Source: Streptomyces lilacinus (lineage in GTDB: Bacteria; Actinomycetota; Actinomycetes; Streptomycetales; Streptomycetaceae). Taken from it: DNA of 6,593 nt. Below the pieces are notes generated by a model. That model had not been told where the DNA came from. It was given only the letters and a program-made list of their open reading frames with translations, and did no database searches. How positions within the stretch are numbered: the first letter of the stretch is position 1; each line of letters begins with the position of its first letter. Made by a program: the position numbers and the translations under genes. Shown one piece after another: positions 1 through 5,022 of the stretch. The stretch lies in assembly GCA_000715685.1 (NCBI GenBank), contig KL569479.1, positions 39,964 through 46,556 of the forward strand, given 5' to 3'.

Positions 1-2
1 CA

Positions 3-47
3 CCTCCCAGCGGTAGCTGGGGGAGGGTGGGCACAAACAGGCCCACC
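3..47. repeat. Two stem-loop sequences at the left edge
   Basis: Two hairpin-forming sequences lie beyond the DUF2530 gene. In the first, CCCAGC (6-11) pairs with GCTGGG (16-21) across the loop GGTA, and after a two-base bulge CCT (3-5) can pair with AGG (24-26). In the second, GGTGGGC (26-32) pairs with GCCCACC (41-47) around an 8-base loop. I recall CTCCCAGC/GCTGGGGGAG-type stems as common between Streptomyces genes, so the first may be a dispersed intergenic element. They could also help end transcription from either side. What lies to the left of the window is unknown. Confidence 0.45.
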
Positions 48-65
48 GGGCCGCACCACCGCTAC

Positions 66-85
66 CCCGCGCCGCCAGGCGCGGG
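66..85 (-). terminator. Stem-loop terminator behind the DUF2530 gene
   Basis: CCCGCGCC (66-73) and GGCGCGGG (78-85) form a perfect 8-bp stem with a 4-base loop (GCCA). It begins 17 bases past the stop codon of the minus-strand gene. There is no U-tract, which is usual for terminators in high-GC actinobacteria. Function is inferred from structure and position. Confidence 0.6.
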
Positions 86-101
86 AAACCCGTACGGCGG
101 G

Positions 102-371
102 TCAGCCGGAAACGTCAGGGCGCCCCGCGGCGGCATGCCGCTTGAGCGCCGCGTCACGCTTGCGCACGTACCAGACGCCGATCAACCCGAGCCCGCCCCC
201 CGCAAGGCACGTCCACAGCCACCACAGAAGCCCCTGATCCCGGAACCACCCATAAAACGGCAGCTGCCCGAGGAAGAGGACGAACCACACGATCGTGCCG
301 CCGGTGATCGTCGCGACGACCGGCCCTTCCAGCGGCTCCGGCGCCTCGTGCGTGGGTGTCCACTTCGTCAT
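102..371 (-). CDS. DUF2530-type small two-helix membrane protein
   Basis: This 89-residue protein of unknown function resembles the short actinobacterial DUF2530 proteins, judged from memory of the family. Residues 1-17 are a polar, proline-rich N-terminus. Two hydrophobic helices follow at about 18-40 and 47-69, the second rich in Trp and Gly. The tail (70-89) opens with the positive cluster RKRDAALKR, which should lie in the cytoplasm. The ATG at 371 is preferred because the hydrophobic core follows directly and a -10-like TAGGCT sits seven bases upstream, suggesting a leaderless mRNA. The reading frame stays open up to an ATG at 452, but those extra 27 residues are arginine-rich and look like untranslated promoter DNA. 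The gene is divergent from the purine permease. No enzymatic or transport motif is visible, so I assign no role beyond an integral membrane protein. Confidence 0.85.
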   Translation of the reverse strand: MTKWTPTHEAPEPLEGPVVATITGGTIVWFVLFLGQLPFYGWFRDQGLLWWLWTCLAGGGLGLIGVWYVRKRDAALKRHAAAGRPDVSG

Positions 372-378
372 GGTCGTC

Positions 379-384
379 AGCCTA
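379..384 (-). promoter_or_regulatory. Candidate -10 box for a leaderless DUF2530 transcript
   Basis: On the minus strand TAGGCT, a good match to the actinobacterial -10 consensus TANNNT, is followed by seven bases (GACGACC) and then the ATG at 371. Transcription would therefore start at or next to the start codon. No Shine-Dalgarno sequence is visible, which fits. I see no convincing -35 hexamer. Confidence 0.6.
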
Positions 385-450
385 GTGCGTCCGTCGGGTG
401 ATCCCCTCGCGGAGCCCTTCTCCCGTAGGGGTCTACGCGCGGAGATGGCC

Positions 451-550
451 AATTTCGCTTTGTTTATTCATACTGAATCGAACCGGATTTGACTGGTCGC
501 TTTTGTTTGATCATCCAAAAAGTGCCACTTCAAGATCCTTTTGTTTGATT
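451..550. promoter_or_regulatory. AT-rich divergent promoter and operator region
   Basis: These 100 bases contain 36 G/C by direct count, in a window that is otherwise strongly GC-rich. They hold an exact 12-bp direct repeat CTTTTGTTTGAT (500-511 and 538-549) and a related CTTTGTTTATT at 458-468. There are also two perfect short dyads: ATTCA-TAC-TGAAT (466-478) and AAGTG-C-CACTT (520-530). TTGACT at 489-494 could be a -35 element toward the purine permease, but I cannot place a good -10 for it. Position and composition suggest regulator and RNA polymerase binding for one or both divergent genes. Which regulator binds is unknown. Confidence 0.55.
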
Positions 551-587
551 CCCCGGCCTCCCCAGGCCCGTACGACTGAGGTCCCGC

Positions 588-2063
588 ATGCCCTCCTCGG
601 CCACCTCTGCGGTCGACGCCCAGCAGCCGTCCCCCAAGCCGCCCGCCTCCGGGAAGAACGCCCTCGACCGGTACTTCCGGATATCCGAGCGGGGCTCGTC
701 GGTCGCCCGCGAGATGCGCGGCGGGCTGGCCACGTTCTTTGCGATGGCCTACATCATCGTGCTGAACCCGATCATCCTCGGGGCCGGTCAGGACAAGTTC
801 GGTCACCAGCTGGACAATGGTCAGCTGGTCACGGCCACCGCGCTGATGGCCGGACTCTCCACCGTCCTCATGGGCGCCATCGGCAACGTCCCCATCGCCT
901 GCGCCGCCGGCCTCGGCATCAACGCCGTCGTCTCGCTCCAGCTCGCGCCCAAGATGAGCTGGCCGGACGCGATGGGCATGGTCGTGCTCGCCGGCCTGGT
1001 GCTGATGGTGCTGGTCGCCTCCGGCCTGCGGCAGCGGGTGATGGACGCGATCCCGGGCGGACTGCGGCGCGCGATCGCGATCGGCATCGGCCTGTTCATC
1101 TCGCTGATCGGCCTCGTGGACTCCGGCTTCGTCACCCGCAACCCCGACGCCGCGCACACCACCGTGCCGCTCGGCCTCGGCCAGGGCGGTCAGCTGCAGG
1201 GCTGGCCGGTACTGATCTTCGTGGTCGGGCTGGCACTGACCTTCATCCTGGTCGTGCGGAAGGCGCCGGGCGCGATCCTCATCGGGATCGTCACGATGAC
1301 GTTCGTCGCGATCGTCATCAACTCTCTGGTCGACGTCCCCGGCAAGAGCTGGGGCCTCTCCGTCCCGACCTGGCCGGACAAGATCGTGGACACGCCCGAC
1401 TTCGGGCTCATCGGCGACGTCAGCCTCTTCGGCGGCTTCCATGAGGTCGGCCTGCTCACCGGGTGCCTCTTCGTCTTCACCGTGCTGCTGTCCGGCTTCT
1501 TCGACGCGATGGGCACGATCATCGGCGTCGGCGAGGAGGCCGGCCTGACGGACGAGAACGGCCAGCTGCCCAACATGGGCAAGATCCTCATGATCGACGG
1601 CATCGCCGTCGCCGCCGGCGGCGCGGGTTCCGCCTCGGCCAACACCTGCTTCGTGGAGTCCACGGCCGGTGTCGGCGAGGGCGCCCGGACGGGCCTGGCC
1701 AACCTGATGACGGGCGGCCTCTTCCTGCTCGCGCTGGTCTTCACGCCGCTGGCCACCGTCGTGCCCGCCCAGGCCGCGACCCCCGCCCTGGTCGTCGTGG
1801 GCTTCCTGATCATGGCCTCGAACGTCAAGGAGATCGACTGGAGCGACTTCACGATCGCGATCCCCGCGTTTTTGACGATCATCTCCATGCCGTTCACCTA
1901 CTCGATCACCAACGGCATCGGCATCGGTGTCCTCGCCTTCATCCTGCTGCGCATCGCGGACAAGCGGGCGCGCGAGATCCCCTGGCTGCTCAACGTGGTC
2001 GGGCTGTGCTTCCTCGTCTACTTCCTGCTCGACCCGATCGAGCAGGTGCTGGGTGTGAAGTAG
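588..2063 (+). CDS. NCS2 family purine permease, AzgA-like
   Basis: This 491-residue inner-membrane transporter probably takes up purine bases (adenine, guanine, hypoxanthine) by proton symport, as AzgA-type NCS2 proteins do. A polar N-terminus (1-45) precedes a polytopic hydrophobic body. AzgA-type signatures are AGLGINAVVS (107-116), FFDAMGTIIGVGEEAGL (304-320), the segment 345-370 (small residues, then CFVESTAGVGEGARTGL) and MPFTYSITNGIGIG (434-447). N112, D306 and E357 probably correspond to substrate-binding Asn, Asp and Glu residues described in fungal AzgA; that mapping is by recall, not alignment. The ATG at 588 has a TGAGG ribosome-binding site at 577-581. The length is full for the family. 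It is divergent from DUF2530, isolated by a strong terminator, and preceded by an AT-rich control region. AzgA (COG2252) fits better than the UraA/PbuX branch; exact substrate is uncertain. Confidence 0.93.
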   Translation: MPSSATSAVDAQQPSPKPPASGKNALDRYFRISERGSSVAREMRGGLATFFAMAYIIVLNPIILGAGQDKFGHQLDNGQLVTATALMAGLSTVLMGAIGNVPIACAAGLGINAVVSLQLAPKMSWPDAMGMVVLAGLVLMVLVASGLRQRVMDAIPGGLRRAIAIGIGLFISLIGLVDSGFVTRNPDAAHTTVPLGLGQGGQLQGWPVLIFVVGLALTFILVVRKAPGAILIGIVTMTFVAIVINSLVDVPGKSWGLSVPTWPDKIVDTPDFGLIGDVSLFGGFHEVGLLTGCLFVFTVLLSGFFDAMGTIIGVGEEAGLTDENGQLPNMGKILMIDGIAVAAGGAGSASANTCFVESTAGVGEGARTGLANLMTGGLFLLALVFTPLATVVPAQAATPALVVVGFLIMASNVKEIDWSDFTIAIPAFLTIISMPFTYSITNGIGIGVLAFILLRIADKRAREIPWLLNVVGLCFLVYFLLDPIEQVLGVK

Positions 2064-2074
2064 CACCGTCCGCT

Positions 2075-2117
2075 GAAAGGCGCCGCCCCGGACCCACGTC
2101 CGAGGGCGGCGCCTTTC
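2075..2117 (+). terminator. Strong hairpin terminator of the purine permease
   Basis: GAAAGGCGCCGCCC (2075-2088) pairs perfectly with GGGCGGCGCCTTTC (2104-2117), 14 bp. The stem continues inward with CGGAC (2089-2093) and GTCCG (2098-2102) around the loop CCAC; A2103 is a single bulge. It starts 12 bases after the permease stop codon. The T-run in the descending arm (2114-2116) makes it closer than most Streptomyces hairpins to a classical intrinsic terminator. It should separate the permease from the marR-MFS unit. Confidence 0.9.
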
Positions 2118-2185
2118 GCGTTTCCGGGAAGCGCTGCGCCCCCGCCGCGCGCCCCCGACACCCCTGGCCAACGGTCGCACTTTCC

Positions 2186-2206
2186 TTAGCTCAGGTAATG
2201 AGTTAA
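2186..2206 (+). promoter_or_regulatory. Candidate MarR operator (inverted repeat)
   Basis: TTAGCTCA (2186-2193) and TGAGTTAA (2199-2206) form an inverted repeat matching at 7 of 8 positions, separated by GGTAA. The 21-bp size and AT-rich dyad are typical of MarR-family operators. It lies 11-31 bases before the marR start codon and overlaps the presumed core promoter, so the encoded regulator probably represses its own operon here. Overlapping bases (2193-2209) also form a weaker dyad, AGGTAA...TTAACCT. Function is inferred from position and symmetry. Confidence 0.7.
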
Positions 2207-2209
2207 CCT
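2204..2209 (+). promoter_or_regulatory. Candidate -10 box for a leaderless marR-MFS transcript
   Basis: TAACCT fits TANNNT and ends seven bases before the ATG at 2217, so the mRNA would begin at the start codon. It overlaps the right half of the dyad operator, so bound repressor would block polymerase. No clear -35 is seen upstream, and the only Shine-Dalgarno-like bases are a weak AAAG at 2210-2213. Confidence 0.5.
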
Positions 2210-2216
2210 AAAGAAC

Positions 2217-2657
2217 ATGCCGGATCTGTCCCGCACTCCCGACGACACCGCCGCCGTCAACGCCCTGCGTTCCGGTGTGATGCGCCTGTCCCGCAGGCTC
2301 AAGCACCAGCGGGTCGACGAATCGCTCAGCCCGACCGAGATGTCGGTCCTCGGGACGCTCGCCCGCTGTGGCTCGGCCACGCCCGGCGAGCTCGCCCGCA
2401 AGGAGCACGTGCAGCCGCCGTCGATGACCCGCATCGTGGCGCTGCTGGAGAGCAAGGGGCTGGTCGGGCTGGAGCCGCACCCCGAGGACCGCCGCCAGAA
2501 GGTGGTCCGCCAGACCGAGCTGGCCGAGGCCATGCTCGAGGAGAGCCGGCGCAAGCGCAACGCCTGGCTGGCCGAGCTGGCCGGCCGGCTGGACGAGGAC
2601 GAGTGGGCGACGCTGCGCGCCGCCGCGCCCGTACTGGAGAAACTCGCGCACATGTAA
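2217..2657 (+). CDS. MarR family transcriptional regulator
   Basis: This 146-residue winged helix-turn-helix regulator belongs to the MarR family, whose members act as dimers and usually release DNA on binding small phenolic or drug-like ligands. Helix 1 (about 10-33) and the C-terminal helices (about 100-146) should form the dimer interface. The DNA-binding domain spans about 38-100: SPTEMSVLGTLARCG (38-52), GELARKEHVQPPSMTRIVALLESKGLV (57-83, containing the recognition helix), then the wing with the family signature HPEDRRQKVVRQT (88-100; D91, R92, R93). Length is normal for the family. There is one cysteine (C51) and no clear OhrR-type redox cysteine near the N-terminus, so ligand sensing is more likely than peroxide sensing. 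The MFS exporter follows 26 bases downstream, and a dyad overlaps the promoter. I infer that it represses itself and the exporter. The ligand is not predictable. Confidence 0.94.
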   Translation: MPDLSRTPDDTAAVNALRSGVMRLSRRLKHQRVDESLSPTEMSVLGTLARCGSATPGELARKEHVQPPSMTRIVALLESKGLVGLEPHPEDRRQKVVRQTELAEAMLEESRRKRNAWLAELAGRLDEDEWATLRAAAPVLEKLAHM

Positions 2658-2683
2658 GCGCACACGAAGGAGGCGAACGCACT

Positions 2684-4054
2684 TTGAGTTCGGGACCCGG
2701 AGCAGATTCCGCACCCGCACCGAACCGCCGCAACGAAACACGCACGACCTCCCTGCCCACCAAGGGAGGCACCTTCAGCTCGCTCAGGGTCCGCAACTAC
2801 CGGCTCTTCGCCGCCGGACAGGTCGTGTCCAACACGGGCACCTGGATGCAGCGAATAGCCCAGGACTGGCTGGTCCTGAGCATCACCGGCTCCTCCGCGG
2901 CCGTCGGCATCACCACGGCCCTGCAGTTCCTGCCCATGATGCTGCTCGGGCTCTACGGCGGCGTCATCGCCGACCGCTGCCCCAAGCGGCGGCTCCTGCT
3001 GATGACCCAGGCCGCGATGGGCGTGACCGGTCTGGCCCTCGCCGTGCTGACCCTCACCGGACGGGTCGAGGTCTGGCACGTCTACCTCACCGCCCTGGCG
3101 CTCGGTCTCGTCACCGTCGTCGACAACCCCGCCCGCCAGGCGTTCGTCGTGGAGATGGTCGGCCCGGCCGACCTGCGCAACGCCGTCAGCCTCAACTCCG
3201 CCAACTTCCAGTCCGCCCGCCTCGTCGGCCCCGCCGTCGCCGGTGTGCTGATCACCGCGGTGGGCAGCGGCTGGGCGTTCCTGGCGAACGGACTGTCGTT
3301 CGCGGCGCCCATCGCCGGACTGTTGCTGATGCGCACGAGCGAACTGCACAAGGTCGACCGCGCCCCGCGCGGCAAGGGCCAGCTGCGGGAGGGCCTGGCT
3401 TACGTCGCCGGGCGCCCGGAGCTGATCTGGCCGATCGTGCTGGTCGGCTTCATCGGCACCTTCGGCTTCAACTTCCCGATCTGGCTGACCGCGTACGTCA
3501 ACGACGTCTTCCACGCCGACGCCAGCACGTACGGCCTGCTCAACACCCTGATGGCGGCCGGTTCGCTGGTGGGCGCCCTGCTCGCCGCGCGCCGGGGCAG
3601 CTCCCGGATGCGGCTGCTGATCGGCGCGGCGGGGGCCTTCGGGCTGCTGGAGATCACGGCGGCCCTGGCGCCCTCGTTCTGGGTCTTCGCGCTGCTGCTC
3701 GTGCCGATCGGCATGTGCGGCCTGACGATCAACGTGACCGCCAACTCGAGCCTTCAGCTGGCCTCCGACCCGGCCCTGCGCGGCCGGGTGATGAGCCTGT
3801 TCATGATGGTCTTCATGGGCGGTACGCCGCTGGGCGCGCCCCTGGTCGGCTGGATCACGGACGCGTACGGCCCGCGGACCGGCTTCCTGGCCGGCGGTGC
3901 CGTCTCCGCGCTGGCGGCGACGGCCGTGGGCCTCGCGCTGGCCCGCGCGGGCGGCCTGCGCCTGCGCATCGACCTGCGGCGCGGGCACCGGCACGTGGCG
4001 TTCGTGCCGAGGGAACCGGCCGCTCGCCCGAGCGAGGTGACGGTCGCGGCGTGA
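2684..4054 (+). CDS. MFS exporter, DHA3/MFS_3-like (12 helices)
   Basis: This 456-residue proton-driven major facilitator transporter probably exports a drug, metabolite or siderophore-like compound. A polar N-terminus (1-33) leads into SLRVRNYRLFAAGQVVSNTG (33-52), a typical start for the MFS_3/EntS-like group. The cytoplasmic loop between helices 2 and 3 has motif A, GGVIADRCPKRRLL (92-105; D97, R98). Other family segments are DNPARQAFVVEMV (147-159), NSANFQSARLVGPAVAG (171-187) and LRGRVMSLFMMVFMGGTPLG (365-384). A basic tail (421-456) ends the protein. The start is taken as TTG 2684, with GAAGGAGG at 2666-2673 and a 10-base spacer. An in-frame ATG at 2603 would overlap marR by 55 bases, lacks such a site and adds an arginine-rich stretch. 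It is probably co-transcribed with marR and controlled by it. Substrate is unknown. Confidence 0.92.
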   Translation: MSSGPGADSAPAPNRRNETRTTSLPTKGGTFSSLRVRNYRLFAAGQVVSNTGTWMQRIAQDWLVLSITGSSAAVGITTALQFLPMMLLGLYGGVIADRCPKRRLLLMTQAAMGVTGLALAVLTLTGRVEVWHVYLTALALGLVTVVDNPARQAFVVEMVGPADLRNAVSLNSANFQSARLVGPAVAGVLITAVGSGWAFLANGLSFAAPIAGLLLMRTSELHKVDRAPRGKGQLREGLAYVAGRPELIWPIVLVGFIGTFGFNFPIWLTAYVNDVFHADASTYGLLNTLMAAGSLVGALLAARRGSSRMRLLIGAAGAFGLLEITAALAPSFWVFALLLVPIGMCGLTINVTANSSLQLASDPALRGRVMSLFMMVFMGGTPLGAPLVGWITDAYGPRTGFLAGGAVSALAATAVGLALARAGGLRLRIDLRRGHRHVAFVPREPAARPSEVTVAA

Positions 4055-4060
4055 CGTGTG

Positions 4061-4091
4061 CCCGGGGCCCGCGCGCGGCGCGGGCCCCGGG
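4061..4091 (+). terminator. GC-only hairpin terminator of the marR-MFS unit
   Basis: CCCGGGGCCCGCGC (4061-4074) pairs perfectly with GCGCGGGCCCCGGG (4078-4091), a 14-bp stem with the 3-base loop GCG. It starts six bases past the MFS stop codon, and TG/CA at 4059-4060 and 4093-4094 can extend it beyond a bulge. There is no U-tract. It should end the marR-MFS transcript and isolate thpR. Confidence 0.85.
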
Positions 4092-4130
4092 GCATTCACC
4101 GGCCCGTACGGCCGTGGGCGGCGAGCCGGG

Positions 4131-4144
4131 CGACGGCGCCGTCG
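4131..4144. repeat. 14-bp perfect palindrome upstream of thpR
   Basis: CGACGGCGCCGTCG is its own reverse complement. It lies between the MFS terminator and the tandem repeats in front of thpR. In GC-rich DNA such palindromes arise fairly easily by chance, so an operator role is only a possibility. Confidence 0.5.
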
Positions 4145-4151
4145 AGCATCG

Positions 4152-4199
4152 CGAGTGTCGCGGGGACCGAGTATCGCGGGGACCGAGTATCGCGGGGAC
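4152..4199 (+). repeat. Three 16-bp tandem repeats upstream of thpR
   Basis: The unit CGAGTATCGCGGGGAC occurs three times head to tail, at 4152-4167, 4168-4183 and 4184-4199. Copies two and three are identical; copy one differs by a single base (TGT for TAT). A degenerate partial copy (CGAGCATCG) precedes them at 4143-4151. The array ends 54 bases before the thpR start codon and is probably non-coding. It could be a regulator-binding array or replication slippage. Copy number may differ between strains. Confidence 0.85.
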
Positions 4200-4253
4200 G
4201 TCGTCGGCCCCGCCCTTCCCGATCTCGATGGTCATCTGGGGGAGACTGGGAGT

Positions 4254-4835
4254 ATGCGACTGTTCGCCGCGGTGGTCCCTCCCGAACCCGCGATCGACGA
4301 ACTGGCGGCCGAGGTCGCGCAATTGCGCGCCGCCCTGCCCGACCGGCACGGCCGCCTGCGCTGGACCGAGCCGGCCCTGTGGCACTTCACGCTCGCCTTC
4401 CTCGGCGAGGTCGACGAGGCCCTGCTCCCGGAGCTGGACGAGCGCCTCGCCCGCGCCGCCCACCGGCATCCGGTGCACGAGCTGCGCTTCGCCGGGGGCG
4501 GGCGGTTCGGCGACCGGATCCTGTGGGTCGGGGCGACCGGCTCCCTGGAGACCCTCGGCGCCCTCGCCCGCTCCACCGTCGCCGGCGCCCGGCGGGCCGG
4601 CGTGCGCATGTCCGACACCAAGCCCTTCCGCGCCCACCTCACCCTCGCCCGGACGACCGGCCACGTGAACCTCCGCCCGTACGCGGAGGAGCTGGCGGAG
4701 TTCCGGGGGCGCAAGTGGTGGGCCGAGCGCGTGGAGCTCGTACGCAGCCACCTGCCCACCTCCGGCGTCCCCGGCGAGCGCCCCCGCTACGAGACCGTGA
4801 CGTCCTGGCCCCTGGGCACCCGGCGGGTCGACTGA
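4254..4835 (+). CDS. thpR: RNA 2',3'-cyclic phosphodiesterase (2H family, LigT)
   Basis: This 193-residue cytoplasmic enzyme of the 2H phosphoesterase superfamily opens RNA 2',3'-cyclic phosphates to 2'-phosphates. Relatives were first known for joining tRNA halves through 2'-5' bonds. Both catalytic tetrads are present: H44-F-T46-L in WHFTLAFLG (43-51) and H128-L-T130-L in FRAHLTLAR (125-133). The N-terminal MRLFAAVVPP and the C-terminal VRSHLPTSG...YETVTSWPL are typical of the family, and the length is usual. The ATG at 4254 has GGGGGAG at 4238-4244, nine bases upstream. The frame is open back to 4056, but that stretch crosses the tandem repeats and is unlike family members. Its own promoter should lie between the MFS terminator and 4254. 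A small peptide gene and a permease follow in the same direction, with no evident functional link. Confidence 0.95.
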   Translation: MRLFAAVVPPEPAIDELAAEVAQLRAALPDRHGRLRWTEPALWHFTLAFLGEVDEALLPELDERLARAAHRHPVHELRFAGGGRFGDRILWVGATGSLETLGALARSTVAGARRAGVRMSDTKPFRAHLTLARTTGHVNLRPYAEELAEFRGRKWWAERVELVRSHLPTSGVPGERPRYETVTSWPLGTRRVD

Positions 4836-4846
4836 CCGGGCCGGGT

Positions 4847-4852
4847 TACGCT
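4847..4852 (+). promoter_or_regulatory. Candidate -10 box before the 28-residue peptide gene
   Basis: TACGCT fits TANNNT, lies just past the thpR stop codon and ends six bases before the GTG at 4859. That spacing allows a leaderless transcript. No good -35 is visible, and such hexamers occur by chance, so this rests on position alone. Confidence 0.4.
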
Positions 4853-4858
4853 CGACGG

Positions 4859-4945
4859 GTGGACCCGAAGACCAGGAACCGGATCATGACCGGTGCGCTC
4901 GCCGTGATGCTCGTCGTCGTCGCCGTGGTGGCGGCGGTGAAGTGA
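4859..4945 (+). CDS. Possible 28-residue single-helix membrane peptide
   Basis: GTG at 4859 opens a 28-codon frame ending at TGA 4943-4945. The peptide would read MDPKTRNRIM, then an unbroken hydrophobic stretch (about 9-27: IMTGALAVMLVVVAVVAAV) and a final lysine. A short basic N-terminus followed by one helix fits a small inner-membrane protein with the N-terminus in the cytoplasm. Alternating GTC/GTG/GCC codons keep third positions G/C, as in real genes here. It begins 23 bases after thpR and lacks a Shine-Dalgarno sequence, but a -10-like TACGCT sits six bases upstream. I recall similar peptides beginning MDPKTRNRIM in Streptomyces but cannot check. Short hydrophobic frames also arise by chance in GC-rich DNA. 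Function is unknown. Confidence 0.5.
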   Translation: MDPKTRNRIMTGALAVMLVVVAVVAAVK

Positions 4946-4962
4946 GGCGGGGCTCCGGCATG

Positions 4963-4996
4963 CTGGTACGCCAGTAAGGGCCGGCCGGTACGCCGG
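4963..4996. repeat. Pair of near-palindromes before the DUF318 permease
   Basis: CTGGTACGCCAG (4963-4974) and CCGGTACGCCGG (4985-4996) share 10 of 12 bases, each with 4-base arms around the same core TACG. Their starts are exactly 22 bp apart, about two helical turns, so a dimeric regulator could bind both on one face. They lie 27-60 bases before the permease GTG. Alternatively they are two small RNA hairpins in the leader. Confidence 0.55.
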
Positions 4997-5022
4997 TCAA
5001 GGCTGGCGGAAGGCGGTCCCGG

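Noticed and set aside
372..452. N-terminal extension of the DUF2530 protein to an ATG at 452
   Set aside because: The extension is arginine-rich, covers the -10-like TAGGCT and has no ribosome-binding site. The ATG at 371 fits the two-helix protein better.
372..587. Purine riboswitch in the permease leader
   Set aside because: I looked for the conserved purine-aptamer core and paired loops and did not find them. The AT-rich region looks more like DNA-level control.
468..2180. 570-codon open frame antisense to the purine permease
   Set aside because: It is low-complexity (Arg, Asp, Gly, Glu, His), with no domain pattern and no start context. It is the usual complementary-strand artefact of a GC-rich gene.
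2186..4099. 637-codon open frame antisense to marR and the MFS gene
   Set aside because: It runs across two well-supported genes and their terminator. The protein is repetitive and Arg/Gly/Glu/Gln-rich without recognisable motifs.
4143..4203. CRISPR-like array
   Set aside because: The repeats are 16 bp, directly adjacent with no unique spacers, and only three copies; no cas genes are present. It is a simple tandem repeat.
4056..4253. Longer ThpR beginning at the upstream in-frame start at 4056
   Set aside because: It would translate the MFS terminator and the tandem repeats. The family normally begins with M-R-L-F-A-A, found at 4254 behind a good ribosome-binding site.
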